DNA of 38,869 nt from Chloroflexota bacterium. GTDB lineage: Bacteria > Chloroflexota > Anaerolineae > Promineifilales > Promineifilaceae. The stretch spans positions 1 to 38,869 of the forward strand of contig JAACFF010000011.1 of NCBI GenBank assembly GCA_009937635.1. Direction: 5' to 3'. The translations under genes were made by a program, and so were the position numbers. Under the pieces are notes generated by a model that saw nothing but the letters and a program-made list of their open reading frames with translations, made no database searches and was not told the DNA's origin. Of this stretch, positions 1 through 7,511 are shown piece after piece (positions within the stretch are counted from its first letter, which is position 1; each line of letters begins with the position of its first letter).

Positions 1-57
1 GAAACGATGGCTAAGCCTTTTCGCTGGACTTATCAGGGCAAGGCCTTGCAATTGTAA
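1..57 (+). mobile_element. 3' end of an IS630-like transposase gene (partial)
   Basis: The first 57 bases read in one open frame to a TAA stop and give ETMAKPFRWTYQGKALQL. This resembles the conserved C-terminus of IS630/Tc1-type DDE transposases, which often end in a KPF-WTY-GKPL pattern; that match is from memory of the family. An IS630-type element inserts at TA and ends shortly after its transposase stop. The stretch to about base 87, which ends in CTAG, is therefore a plausible terminal repeat. Only 18 codons are visible, so the family assignment is tentative. Confidence 0.4.
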
Positions 58-65
58 TTGTTGGT

Positions 66-458
66 TTATTTAGGCCATCCTGCACTAGTTTGTTCCTTAT
101 CTGATGACACATATTGCAAGGTAGGGATCAAGTTTTTAATTTTGGTTAGATCGACGTCGTCCAGCGGATCAGTATTCACAGTGTAAGTGCGGTACGTGTC
201 ATCAGTAAGGTTGTGACCTGCCACTGTTGCTGCGCCACTGCTGGGGATGATTAGCGTACATAAAATTTTTACGAGAGTGGTCTTACCCGCTCCGTTGGAT
301 CCAAGCAGACCAAACAACTCGCCTTTGTTGACGGAAAGGGTGATATCATCAACGGCAGTTACCTTGGGCTTTCGCGCTTGCCGTCGGTACCCTTCAACCG
401 CGTCGTATACCTTGCAGAGTCGCTGTGTTGTTGCGGCCGATTCCATGGTTGTTCGCAA
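66..458 (-). pseudogene. Truncated ABC transporter ATPase (DrrA/ABC-2 exporter type)
   Basis: The N-terminal 85 or so residues are a clear ABC-ATPase start: TAVDDITLSVNKGELFGLLG leads into the Walker A motif GSNGAGKTTL and then TLIIPSSGAATVAGHNL, as in ATPases of ABC-2 type exporters. The Q-loop, signature LSGGQ, Walker B and H-loop are all missing; the family is normally 240-320 residues and this ORF has 130. After AGHNLTDDTYR the protein no longer resembles an ABC domain, and its last codons (GWPK-stop) lie in the presumed IS end at bases 66-85. The best start is ATG at 446 or TTG at 458. I read it as a gene broken by insertion and decay, unlikely to make a working ATPase. Confidence 0.65.
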
Positions 459-593
459 CTCTACGTTATGTCAGATTTGTGTTAAGCGTGTTTGGAATGT
501 GGTTCTGGTTAAGATGGTAGAGCAGGCGTACAATTTTGTAATTACAATATCAATGGAACTGGGTGCAGAAGAATCTGTCTGAAGAGGTGGTTC

Positions 594-1619
594 ATGAAGG
601 AAATCATTGATGATTTAGAACGATGGTTTGCAGAAGGTGAGACGGGTGTTGCCCTGGCAACAGTTGTAGCGACCTGGGGATCTGCACCACGCCGGGTTGG
701 GGCTAAGATGGCATTAACTGCGGACGGCCGCATAAGCGGTTCTGTCAGCGGCGGTTGTGTGGAAGGAGCTGTGGTAGAGGCGGGCAGAATCACGATTGAG
801 ACTGGCACACCACAATTGCTGCATTTTGGTGTAGCAGATGAGACGGCTTGGGACGTGGGATTGGCCTGCGGCGGTAATATCGACATCTTTGTTGACATCT
901 TAGATCAGCTGACTTTCAATATGATGCGTGATTATGTGATGGAAGATTGGACCGGGTGTATTATCATCGTTATCGACGGTCCAGAGAAACTGCTTGGTCA
1001 AAGGATTGTCTATCAACGGGATGGAAACTACGTTGGCTCTTTCTCCATCGATCTAGATGAGGCGCTACAAGCTGAGATGGCAAAAACGCAGCGTACTCAG
1101 AGAGTTGCATTGAGTGAAGAAGTTGAAGTTTTTATGGATCTCTATCAACCGGCGCCAACATTGGTTTTAGTCGGCGGGGTACATGTGGCAGTCGCTCTAT
1201 CGAGTTTGGCCAAGTCTGTAGGATATAGCACTGTTGTTGTGGACCCGCGGCGCGCTTTTGGCAGCGCAGAACGTTTCCCTAATGTGGATCAGTTAATTCA
1301 ACAGTGGCCTAAAAAAGCGTTAGATGAAATTGAATTAACAGCGGATACGGCCGTGGCATTGCTGACACACGATCCCAAGATTGACGATCAGGCGCTAGAG
1401 ATCGTTTTGCCCAGTGGCGTATTTTATATTGGCGCGTTGGGCAGCCGGAAGACTCACACGAAACGGATAAAGCGATTGGAGCAGATGGGGTTCGATATAG
1501 GGCAAATTGGCAGAATCCATGCACCGATAGGTTTGCCAATAGGGGCAGAAAACCCAGAGGAAATTGCCCTGGCGATTATGGCTGAAATCGTGGGCGTTAG
1601 GCACGGAATCGCTTCATAG
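594..1619 (+). CDS. XdhC/CoxI family protein
   Basis: This 341-residue protein matches the XdhC/CoxI family, which inserts or sulfurates the molybdenum cofactor of xanthine dehydrogenase-type molybdoenzymes. The N-terminal domain (about 5-100) has the hallmark run ATVVATWGSAPRRVGAKM followed by GSVSGGCVEGAV, with the conserved Cys of the SGGCVE motif. The C-terminal Rossmann-like domain (about 180-335) starts at LVLVGGVHVAVALSSLAKSV and contains VVDPRRAF and YIGALGSRKTH. GGV stands where many members have GGG. The start follows an AGAGGTGG ribosome site. No molybdenum hydroxylase gene is in view, so its partner enzyme is unknown and could be encoded elsewhere. The family call is firm; the client is not. 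Confidence 0.88.
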   Translation: MKEIIDDLERWFAEGETGVALATVVATWGSAPRRVGAKMALTADGRISGSVSGGCVEGAVVEAGRITIETGTPQLLHFGVADETAWDVGLACGGNIDIFVDILDQLTFNMMRDYVMEDWTGCIIIVIDGPEKLLGQRIVYQRDGNYVGSFSIDLDEALQAEMAKTQRTQRVALSEEVEVFMDLYQPAPTLVLVGGVHVAVALSSLAKSVGYSTVVVDPRRAFGSAERFPNVDQLIQQWPKKALDEIELTADTAVALLTHDPKIDDQALEIVLPSGVFYIGALGSRKTHTKRIKRLEQMGFDIGQIGRIHAPIGLPIGAENPEEIALAIMAEIVGVRHGIAS

Positions 1620-1679
1620 TCAACTTAAGGATAACTTGCTGGGGACGTGGAAGAACCCCCACATGCTCGTGTGAGGATT

Positions 1680-1706
1680 TTGCATAAACCTGGAGCAAGC
1701 TATAAT
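1680..1706 (+). promoter_or_regulatory. Probable promoter for the M16 peptidase operon
   Basis: A perfect -10 hexamer TATAAT lies at 1701-1706, with TTGCAT at 1680-1685 (15-bp spacer) or TTTTGC at 1678-1683 (17-bp spacer) as the -35. It sits in the gap after xdhC, about 50 bp before the ATG at 1755. This supports that ATG over the longer open frame that begins at 1647. Confidence 0.45.
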
Positions 1707-1754
1707 TTCCCCTTCTATTTCGAGAAACCATGTATCAGCTTGAGCGAAGAAACA

Positions 1755-3035
1755 ATGAATCGACCCGTCAGCAGAACTGTTCTAGATAACGGACTGACCG
1801 TGGTGCTCAAAGAAATGAGCCATGCTCCTGTCATTTGTTTTATGGTCTGGTATCGTGTAGGCAGTCGTAATGAGCGAAAGGGTATCACAGGAATTTCGCA
1901 CTGGGTGGAGCACTTGATGTTTGGCGGGACCCAAACCTTCGCAGGCGGCGAATTTGACCGGTTGATATCACGTGAGGGAGGGCACTGGAACGCCTTCACC
2001 TGGCTCGACTATACTGTTTATATTGAAACTGTACCGGCTGAGCAGGTCGACTTGTGCCTGCGGTTGGAATCCGATCGTATGGTTAACACGATTATGGGAC
2101 CAGAGTCTGTAGAGTTGGAGCGGTCGGTGATACTGTCAGAGCGGGCTATGTACGAGAATGAGCCCCGTTTTCGCTTAAATGAGCAACTCACGGCGACTGC
2201 ATTTCACGCACACCCCTACGGTCATGAGGTGATCGGCAACGAGGTCGACTTACGTTCCATGACGCGCGATGATCTATGTGGATACTATCGAACTCATTAT
2301 GTGCCAAATAACGCGGTTGTGGTCGCGGTCGGCGACTTTCAGTCAAAGGAAATGTTGTCGCGCATCGCAAATTTTTTCGCGACGATTCCTCAAGGAGAAC
2401 CCGTCGTTTTGGCAACAATTGGGGAACCGATGCAACGATCTGAGCGCCGGATAACGGTTCGCGGACCAGGGAATACGGCCTATTTGACTTTTGCTTATCG
2501 TGCACCAGAAGCGGCCCATCCAGATTATTTAGCATTGACCCTTTTCAATGCAGCTTTTACAGGGGGCAGCAGTTTGGGAATGTTTGCAGGAGGCGGTTCG
2601 AACCGTAGTTCTCGTCTCTATAAGGCTATGGTAAACACAGAGCTAGCTGCTGGTGCAGGCGGAAGCATGGCGCCTACAATGGATCCTTTTCTCTATACCA
2701 TAGATGTTGTGTTGCGATCGGGCCGTATGCTGCCAGAAGTAGAGGCTGCGTTGGACGCTGAATTGGAACGTGTGACCAGTTCCCCGATCACAAGACGCGA
2801 GTTGGATAAAGCACTTAAGCGCGCGAAGGCGCAATTTGTGATGGCGGGAGAGAGCATCTCTGGACAGGCGCACCTACTTGGTTTGGCTGAATCGACGGTA
2901 GGAGATTGTGACTGGTATGAGACGATCTTGGAAAAATTAGCCAAGATCAGGGTTGATGATCTGGAACGGGTTTGCCAGAAATATCTAAATAAGAAAAATC
3001 GCACTGTTGGTTGGTACCAGCCGCTGGAGAGGTGA
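1755..3035 (+). CDS. M16 family zinc metallopeptidase (catalytic subunit)
   Basis: A 426-residue pitrilysin-family (M16B) peptidase related to mitochondrial processing peptidase. The inverted zinc motif HxxEH is intact as HWVEH (H49, E52, H53), and the downstream acidic segment ELERSVILSE supplies the third ligand expected of the family. The usual features follow: HPYGHEVIG, the YYRTHYVPNNAVVVAVGDF strand and a second degenerate half. The open frame extends upstream to 1647, but the family normally begins about here (MNRPVSRTVLDNGLTVVL) and a promoter lies at 1680-1706. No signal peptide is seen, so a cytoplasmic location is likely. A second, inactive-looking M16 gene lies 0.7 kb downstream, which suggests a heterodimer. 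Confidence 0.92.
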   Translation: MNRPVSRTVLDNGLTVVLKEMSHAPVICFMVWYRVGSRNERKGITGISHWVEHLMFGGTQTFAGGEFDRLISREGGHWNAFTWLDYTVYIETVPAEQVDLCLRLESDRMVNTIMGPESVELERSVILSERAMYENEPRFRLNEQLTATAFHAHPYGHEVIGNEVDLRSMTRDDLCGYYRTHYVPNNAVVVAVGDFQSKEMLSRIANFFATIPQGEPVVLATIGEPMQRSERRITVRGPGNTAYLTFAYRAPEAAHPDYLALTLFNAAFTGGSSLGMFAGGGSNRSSRLYKAMVNTELAAGAGGSMAPTMDPFLYTIDVVLRSGRMLPEVEAALDAELERVTSSPITRRELDKALKRAKAQFVMAGESISGQAHLLGLAESTVGDCDWYETILEKLAKIRVDDLERVCQKYLNKKNRTVGWYQPLER

Positions 3036-3039
3036 GAAC

Positions 3040-3678
3040 GTGTGCTTTATGATGCGTGTGCTTATTTTAGGATTGCTTGCTAACTTATTACTAACAGGCT
3101 GCGGTTTTGAATTTGAACAAAACCCCTTCCCTACTGAAGAACAGGAAGTGGAATCTGAAAGTTCTCCACCTGTAGCGGCGACGCCTTTCAAGACAGCTAC
3201 AGAGGAATCCATGCAGCCTGCGCTAAAACCCACGGCAATGCCCGCTATGGCAACAGAGACCTTTGAAGCCCCGGCTGTTACGGCGACGATTGTTGATGAT
3301 TCGGTAGAAGTAAGCAGTGGCGCCAACGCGGACGTAATCTTTGTAAGCGCGCGTCTGGCGGATGCTGGCAGCTGGACATTTGCGGTTACCGTACAACATC
3401 CGGACAGTGGCTGGGAGGACTACGCAGATGGTTGGGACGTCGTATTGCCGAATGGAACAGTTGTGAAGCCTGATCCGGACAGCCCCTTTACTCGTCTGCT
3501 TCTTCATCCCCATGTGAATGAGCAACCATTCACCCGCAGCCAGGCAAATATCAGGATTCCAGGCGGGAGAGGACAGGTGACCGTTCGCGCTCACGATCTC
3601 GTCGACGGCTATGGGGGCAGAGAAGTCATTGTTGATTTAGGCGCTGATAACGGCCAAGATTTTGAAGTGATACGCTAA
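3040..3678 (+). CDS. Conserved lipoprotein of unknown function
   Basis: The protein starts with a lipoprotein signal peptide: RVLILGLLANLLLTGC ends in the lipobox LTGC. An acidic, Ser/Thr/Pro-rich linker follows, up to about residue 90. The C-terminal domain (about 95-212) contains WTFAVTVQHPDSGWEDYADG and GYGGREVIVDLG and looks like a compact beta-rich extracytoplasmic domain. I chose GTG at 3040 because GGAGAGG at 3026-3032 is 7 nt away; ATG at 3049 is the alternative. It is wedged between two M16 peptidase genes and is probably co-transcribed with them. I do not recognise a named family, so no function is assigned. Confidence 0.75.
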   Translation: MCFMMRVLILGLLANLLLTGCGFEFEQNPFPTEEQEVESESSPPVAATPFKTATEESMQPALKPTAMPAMATETFEAPAVTATIVDDSVEVSSGANADVIFVSARLADAGSWTFAVTVQHPDSGWEDYADGWDVVLPNGTVVKPDPDSPFTRLLLHPHVNEQPFTRSQANIRIPGGRGQVTVRAHDLVDGYGGREVIVDLGADNGQDFEVIR

Positions 3679-3691
3679 ACTTGGGAATATT

Positions 3692-4975
3692 ATGCAAGAT
3701 AAACGGTATCCCGGTTCGGAATCAATCCGTCGCGAAACGTTGCCAAATGGTATTACGATCTTGGTGTATGAGAATTTCAATAGTCAGTCGGTAGTGATTG
3801 AGGGAATCGTTCGGGCTGGAGCTTTACAAGAAAGTACTGAGAAGGCGGGTCTTGCCATTTTTACGGCCGACATGCTGATGCGAGGTATGCAGGGCCTCGA
3901 CTTCGATCAAACTTTTGAGCTGTTGGAGTCATGTGGCGCCAGCCTGGATTTCGGCGGCGGACGGCATCTGACTCAGTTTTCGGGACACTGCCTTGTGGAA
4001 GATATCGATCTGGTTCTTGATCTCCTGGCTCGTGCCTTACGCACTCCGCTGTTCCCAGAGCCCCAGATCGAACGATTGCGGGGACAGATATTAACAGGCC
4101 TGAAAATCCGTGAGAATGATACTCAGCGAATGGCCAGCCTTGGCTTTATGGAGACGTTGTATAAAGATCACCCTTACGGCCGTTCAGTGCACGGTTACGA
4201 CGCGTCAATCGTCTCGATTACGCGAGATGATTTGGTTGATTTCTACAGGCATCATTTCGGTCCGGAAGGTATGATCGTCGCCATTGTGGGCGCAATCCGA
4301 AGTGAGGTGGCTTTGGCCAAGATTGTCGATGTATTGGGGGATTGGAATAGCGCACAGCAGCAACCCATACCCCAGGTTCCCGAAATGCCAAGACCGGTTA
4401 CTGTAGTAAAAAAGGAAATAACGATGCCAGGCAAGACACAAGTTGATCTGGTGATGGGTTTGCCGGGTCCATGTCGAGCTGCTCCAGATTACCTCCATGC
4501 CAGTTTAATGAATACGATCCTAGGTGAATTTGGAATGATGGGAAGAATTGGACAGAATTTACGAGAGGAGCAAGGGCTTGCTTATTATGCGTCAAGTCAT
4601 CTTGCTGGCGGCCTTGGCCCAACTCCCTGGTCGGCTAACGCCGGTGCCGCACCCGAAGACGTAGAAGATGCGGTTGATGGGATCAAGCTGGAAATAATGC
4701 GTATGCAAAATGAGTTAGTTGTGCCGTCTGAGCTGGCTGATTGTCAATCGTACAGAGCTGGTTCACTACCGGTTAGTCTGGAAACTAACACCGCCATAGC
4801 CGATACAATGGTCGATATGGAGCTATATGATCTAGGCCTAGATTTCCTGCAACGTTTTCCTGATCTGATACACAGTATTAGCGCAGAGCAAATACAGGCC
4901 GCAGCTCAGAAGTATCTTAGCAGCGAGCAACTCGTCGTTGCAATGGCGGGCCCGGTGAGATCTGAGCAATGTTAA
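3692..4975 (+). CDS. M16 family protein lacking the zinc motif (non-catalytic partner)
   Basis: This 427-residue protein has the M16 fold signature: LPNGITILVYENFNSQSVVI at the N-terminus, HPYGRSVHGY, DLVDFYRHHFGPEGMIVAIVG, and a second half with GRIGQNLREEQGLAYYASS (the Arg/Tyr-bearing loop typical of the C-terminal half). At the place of HxxEH it reads AGLAIFTADMLMRG, so the zinc ligands are absent. By analogy with alpha-MPP and other M16B pairs it probably forms the substrate-binding half of a heterodimer with the peptidase at 1755. The start ATG follows the lipoprotein stop by 13 bp, consistent with one operon. Confidence 0.88.
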   Translation: MQDKRYPGSESIRRETLPNGITILVYENFNSQSVVIEGIVRAGALQESTEKAGLAIFTADMLMRGMQGLDFDQTFELLESCGASLDFGGGRHLTQFSGHCLVEDIDLVLDLLARALRTPLFPEPQIERLRGQILTGLKIRENDTQRMASLGFMETLYKDHPYGRSVHGYDASIVSITRDDLVDFYRHHFGPEGMIVAIVGAIRSEVALAKIVDVLGDWNSAQQQPIPQVPEMPRPVTVVKKEITMPGKTQVDLVMGLPGPCRAAPDYLHASLMNTILGEFGMMGRIGQNLREEQGLAYYASSHLAGGLGPTPWSANAGAAPEDVEDAVDGIKLEIMRMQNELVVPSELADCQSYRAGSLPVSLETNTAIADTMVDMELYDLGLDFLQRFPDLIHSISAEQIQAAAQKYLSSEQLVVAMAGPVRSEQC

Positions 4976-5016
4976 GTTGCCTGTACTCAGGTGTAAGTTA
5001 TTTATAAGTGGTGGAA

Positions 5017-5400
5017 ATGATATTAGCGGTTGGCGTGGACATTATTGAAGTAACTCGTATCAATCAAAGCCTCGATCGCCTGGGCGTCCGATTTCTCGAT
5101 CGTATTTTTACTGCAAGGGAACAAGCTTATTGTGAGGGAAGAGCGACCAGTTTGGCCGGGCGGTTTGCGGTCAAAGAAGCAGTGGCAAAGGCGCTTGGTA
5201 CAGGAATCGGAGATGTAGGTTGGAGAGATATTGAGATAGTCAACGATGAGCAAGGCCGGCCGCAACTTGTGCTTTATGGAGCGGCAAATAAGCTAGCCGA
5301 GTCTTTAGGTTTGTTTCACTGGTCGATTAGCTTGTCGCATAGCAATGAGCATGCAATTGGTATGGCAGTCGCGCTTGGAAAAAATATCGATTATGATTGA
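5017..5400 (+). CDS. acpS: Holo-[acyl-carrier-protein] synthase
   Basis: AcpS transfers the 4'-phosphopantetheine arm from CoA to apo-ACP, activating it for fatty acid synthesis. The 127-residue length is typical. The Mg-binding Asp is D8 in [10 protein letters not shown] and the catalytic Glu is E54 in [16 protein letters not shown]; the conserved [12 protein letters not shown] and [15 protein letters not shown] segments are both present. The open frame can be extended to GTG codons at 5008 and 5011. ATG 5017 gives the canonical N-terminus and has a GGTGG-type ribosome site just upstream. It lies 41 bp after the second M16 gene. Confidence 0.95.
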   Translation: MILAVGVDIIEVTRINQSLDRLGVRFLDRIFTAREQAYCEGRATSLAGRFAVKEAVAKALGTGIGDVGWRDIEIVNDEQGRPQLVLYGAANKLAESLGLFHWSISLSHSNEHAIGMAVALGKNIDYD

Positions 5401-5445
5401 ACTTGATTTTTTGTGGGATACGAGGCTGTTGCAGGGTAGAGGAGT

Positions 5446-6294
5446 ATGACTCGGACGTTATTGGCGGTACTTGCCCACCCAGATGATGAATCTTTCGGAT
5501 TGGGAGGAACTCTGGCGCGCTACGCAGCTGGGGGTGTAGATGTACATGTTGCCATAGCCACTGACGGGGTTGCGGGATCCGTGGCAGAAGGCTATGAGCA
5601 TATGCTGGATGATCTTGTTAATGTACGCGTGCAAGAAGTCTCCTCAGCGGTCGAGATACTGGGAGGCACGTTGCACATGTTGTGTTATCGTGATTCGGGT
5701 TACATTGGTGATCCGGCCAACAAACACCCTGAGGCTTTCATCAATGCGGATGAGGATGAGGCAGTGGGCCGCGTTGTGCAATTGATCCGCCAAATTAGAC
5801 CGCAAGTGATTATTACGCACGATGAGACTGGAGGCTATTTTCATCCAGATCACATTCATTGTTGGAAAATCACGACTGCAGCCTTTTTTGCTGCGTCGAA
5901 CCCAGAAAAATATCCTGAGATCGAACTGGAGCCATATGAGCCACAGCGGCTATATTACACTGCATTCCCAAACCGAATGGTCAGGATATTTACTTTACTC
6001 ATGCGTTTGCGCGGACATGACCCTACCAAGGCCGGAAGAAACAAAGACATAGATTTCACCAAGTTGGGCATCCCACCAAAGAAGCTACATGCGCGAATTG
6101 ATTACCGCGATTACTGGGACAAGAAACGCCTTGCCAGCGCCCAGCACCCTAGCCAAGGTGGTGGTACCAGCAATTCGCGCGCTTTGCCAGAATGGTTTCA
6201 GCGGCGCTTTCTGGCCTCGGAGTATTTCATTCGTGCCTATCCGCTTACATCCGATGGCTATCGGGAGCATGATCTGTTCCTGGGTGTAGTCTAG
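5446..6294 (+). CDS. LmbE/PIG-L family deacetylase
   Basis: A zinc-dependent GlcNAc-type deacetylase (PIG-L/LmbE/MshB/BshB fold), 282 residues. The first metal motif is HPDDES at residues 11-16 and the second is HPDH at 133-136, preceded by IITHDETGGYF. A shorter open frame around 5570 is a shadow. The family removes acetyl groups from GlcNAc-linked substrates, for example in mycothiol or bacillithiol precursors and glycolipids, but the sequence does not fix the substrate. The ribosome site GTAGAGGAG precedes ATG by a few bases. It follows acpS by 45 bp and is probably the last gene of that operon. Confidence 0.88.
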   Translation: MTRTLLAVLAHPDDESFGLGGTLARYAAGGVDVHVAIATDGVAGSVAEGYEHMLDDLVNVRVQEVSSAVEILGGTLHMLCYRDSGYIGDPANKHPEAFINADEDEAVGRVVQLIRQIRPQVIITHDETGGYFHPDHIHCWKITTAAFFAASNPEKYPEIELEPYEPQRLYYTAFPNRMVRIFTLLMRLRGHDPTKAGRNKDIDFTKLGIPPKKLHARIDYRDYWDKKRLASAQHPSQGGGTSNSRALPEWFQRRFLASEYFIRAYPLTSDGYREHDLFLGVV

Positions 6295-6391
6295 AGCCGT
6301 AGTTATCAGGATTGGTTTGAAGAACTTGCGCGTCAGGCCAAGAGAAAATCAGGGTTGTTGATTGTTGTATGGGATACAGAGGTCGGTCATC

Positions 6392-6420
6392 TGCACGCAA
6401 GAGGTGACCTTGGGTATAAT
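6392..6420 (+). promoter_or_regulatory. Possible promoter for the alpha/beta hydrolase gene
   Basis: A perfect TATAAT at 6415-6420 stands 32 bp before the hydrolase ATG. The matching -35 position (6392-6397, TGCACG) is poor, so strength cannot be judged. It is in the 158-bp gap after the LmbE gene. Confidence 0.35.
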
Positions 6421-6452
6421 GTTTTAGGATTGGGCAAGGAGAAAATCAAAAG

Positions 6453-7409
6453 ATGACGTTTCGCCGAGCATTACGACTATTTTTTGGCCTGATTGGATTT
6501 GTACTTGGGGTGGCAACGGCCGCGGCACTCTATCTTGCTCGACTGATGATCTCCCCAGCGCGGCAGGGGACATGGGCAACACCGGAGGATATCGGCCTAG
6601 ACTTTGAAGAGGTACAGTTTCCCGCTCGCGACGGTGTACGATTAGCGGGCTGGTTTATCGCGGCAAGGGAAGATTCAGACCCTTCCGGTGCCACCATTGT
6701 GTTGGTTCACGGTTGGAGATGGAGCCGCTTAGGGTATGCTGCTGAGGATTTGTTCGCCAACGTGACTGGTAGTTCTCAGGTTGATTTACTGCGCCTCGTT
6801 AAGGCCTTGCACAATTGCGGGTATCATGTTTTGACTTTTGATCTGCGCAACCATGGTCAGAGCGCTGCGGCACGCCCGGTCACTTTTGGGCAAAGCGAAG
6901 CAAAGGACTTGTTAGGTGCTATAACTTATTTGGACGGCCGTGATGATGTTGACAATGGTCGAATTGGGGTTGTGGGCTTTTCGATGGGTGCAAATGCTGC
7001 GCTTTTTGCTCTGCCGCAGACGGATGATGTGAAAGCCTTGGTGGCAGTGCAACCGATGACCCCCGCGGTCTTTTCGCAACGGCTGGCATCAGACTTCTTG
7101 GGTATTTTCGGCGGCGTCGTTCGTATAATGGCAGAATTGATCTACCGGATTTTTGGTGGGCCAAGAATAACTGGAATCCTTCCGGCATTTGCGGCAAGTA
7201 GCGCTGGAGACGCCCCAGTTTTGTTTATTCAAGGCACAGGCGACAACTGGGGTAGCATTGATGATGTATCACATATGGCAGAATCAACCCCGCGATCGCA
7301 GGAACTGCTCTTTGTGAACTCGACACATCGTTTTGGGGGATATCAGTATCTAATTGACAATCCCGGTGTGGCGTGCGCCTTCTTTGATCAGCATCTGTCG
7401 AGGAAGTGA
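6453..7409 (+). CDS. Membrane-anchored alpha/beta hydrolase
   Basis: The N-terminus carries one hydrophobic helix (about 8-30), probably an uncleaved anchor. The body is an alpha/beta hydrolase: the oxyanion region is TIVLVHGWRWSR, the nucleophile elbow is GFSMG with Ser177, a late Asp is in GTGDNWGSIDDV, and the catalytic His is in NSTHRFGGYQYL. The DLRNHGQS segment is typical of serine hydrolases of the bem46/YqkD type. Substrate is unknown. AAGGAG at 6436-6441 sets the start. It is a single-gene unit closed by the terminator at 7447. Confidence 0.85.
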   Translation: MTFRRALRLFFGLIGFVLGVATAAALYLARLMISPARQGTWATPEDIGLDFEEVQFPARDGVRLAGWFIAAREDSDPSGATIVLVHGWRWSRLGYAAEDLFANVTGSSQVDLLRLVKALHNCGYHVLTFDLRNHGQSAAARPVTFGQSEAKDLLGAITYLDGRDDVDNGRIGVVGFSMGANAALFALPQTDDVKALVAVQPMTPAVFSQRLASDFLGIFGGVVRIMAELIYRIFGGPRITGILPAFAASSAGDAPVLFIQGTGDNWGSIDDVSHMAESTPRSQELLFVNSTHRFGGYQYLIDNPGVACAFFDQHLSRK

Positions 7410-7446
7410 GATTATGACCCTAGTCTGAAGGCTACGGAGTAGGTAG

Positions 7447-7480
7447 AAGAGGTTGTTCATTGATATGAGCAACCTCTTTT
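7447..7480 (+). terminator. Rho-independent terminator after the hydrolase gene
   Basis: AAGAGGTTGTTCAT pairs with ATGAGCAACCTCTT (14 pairs, one G-U) around a TGAT loop. A short T run at 7477-7480 follows. It lies between convergent genes; the T run fits termination of the plus-strand gene. Confidence 0.85.
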
Positions 7481-7511
7481 CAGTAAATCCTTGGCGTTAA
7501 CTTTTGAGGAT

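Noticed and set aside
542-898. 118-codon minus-strand ORF over the start of the XdhC gene
   Set aside because: It is antisense to a clearly conserved domain and has no family resemblance.
2587-2603. GGCGGTTCGAACCG resembling a tRNA T-arm
   Set aside because: It is inside the M16 peptidase domain and no acceptor, D or anticodon arms can be formed around it.
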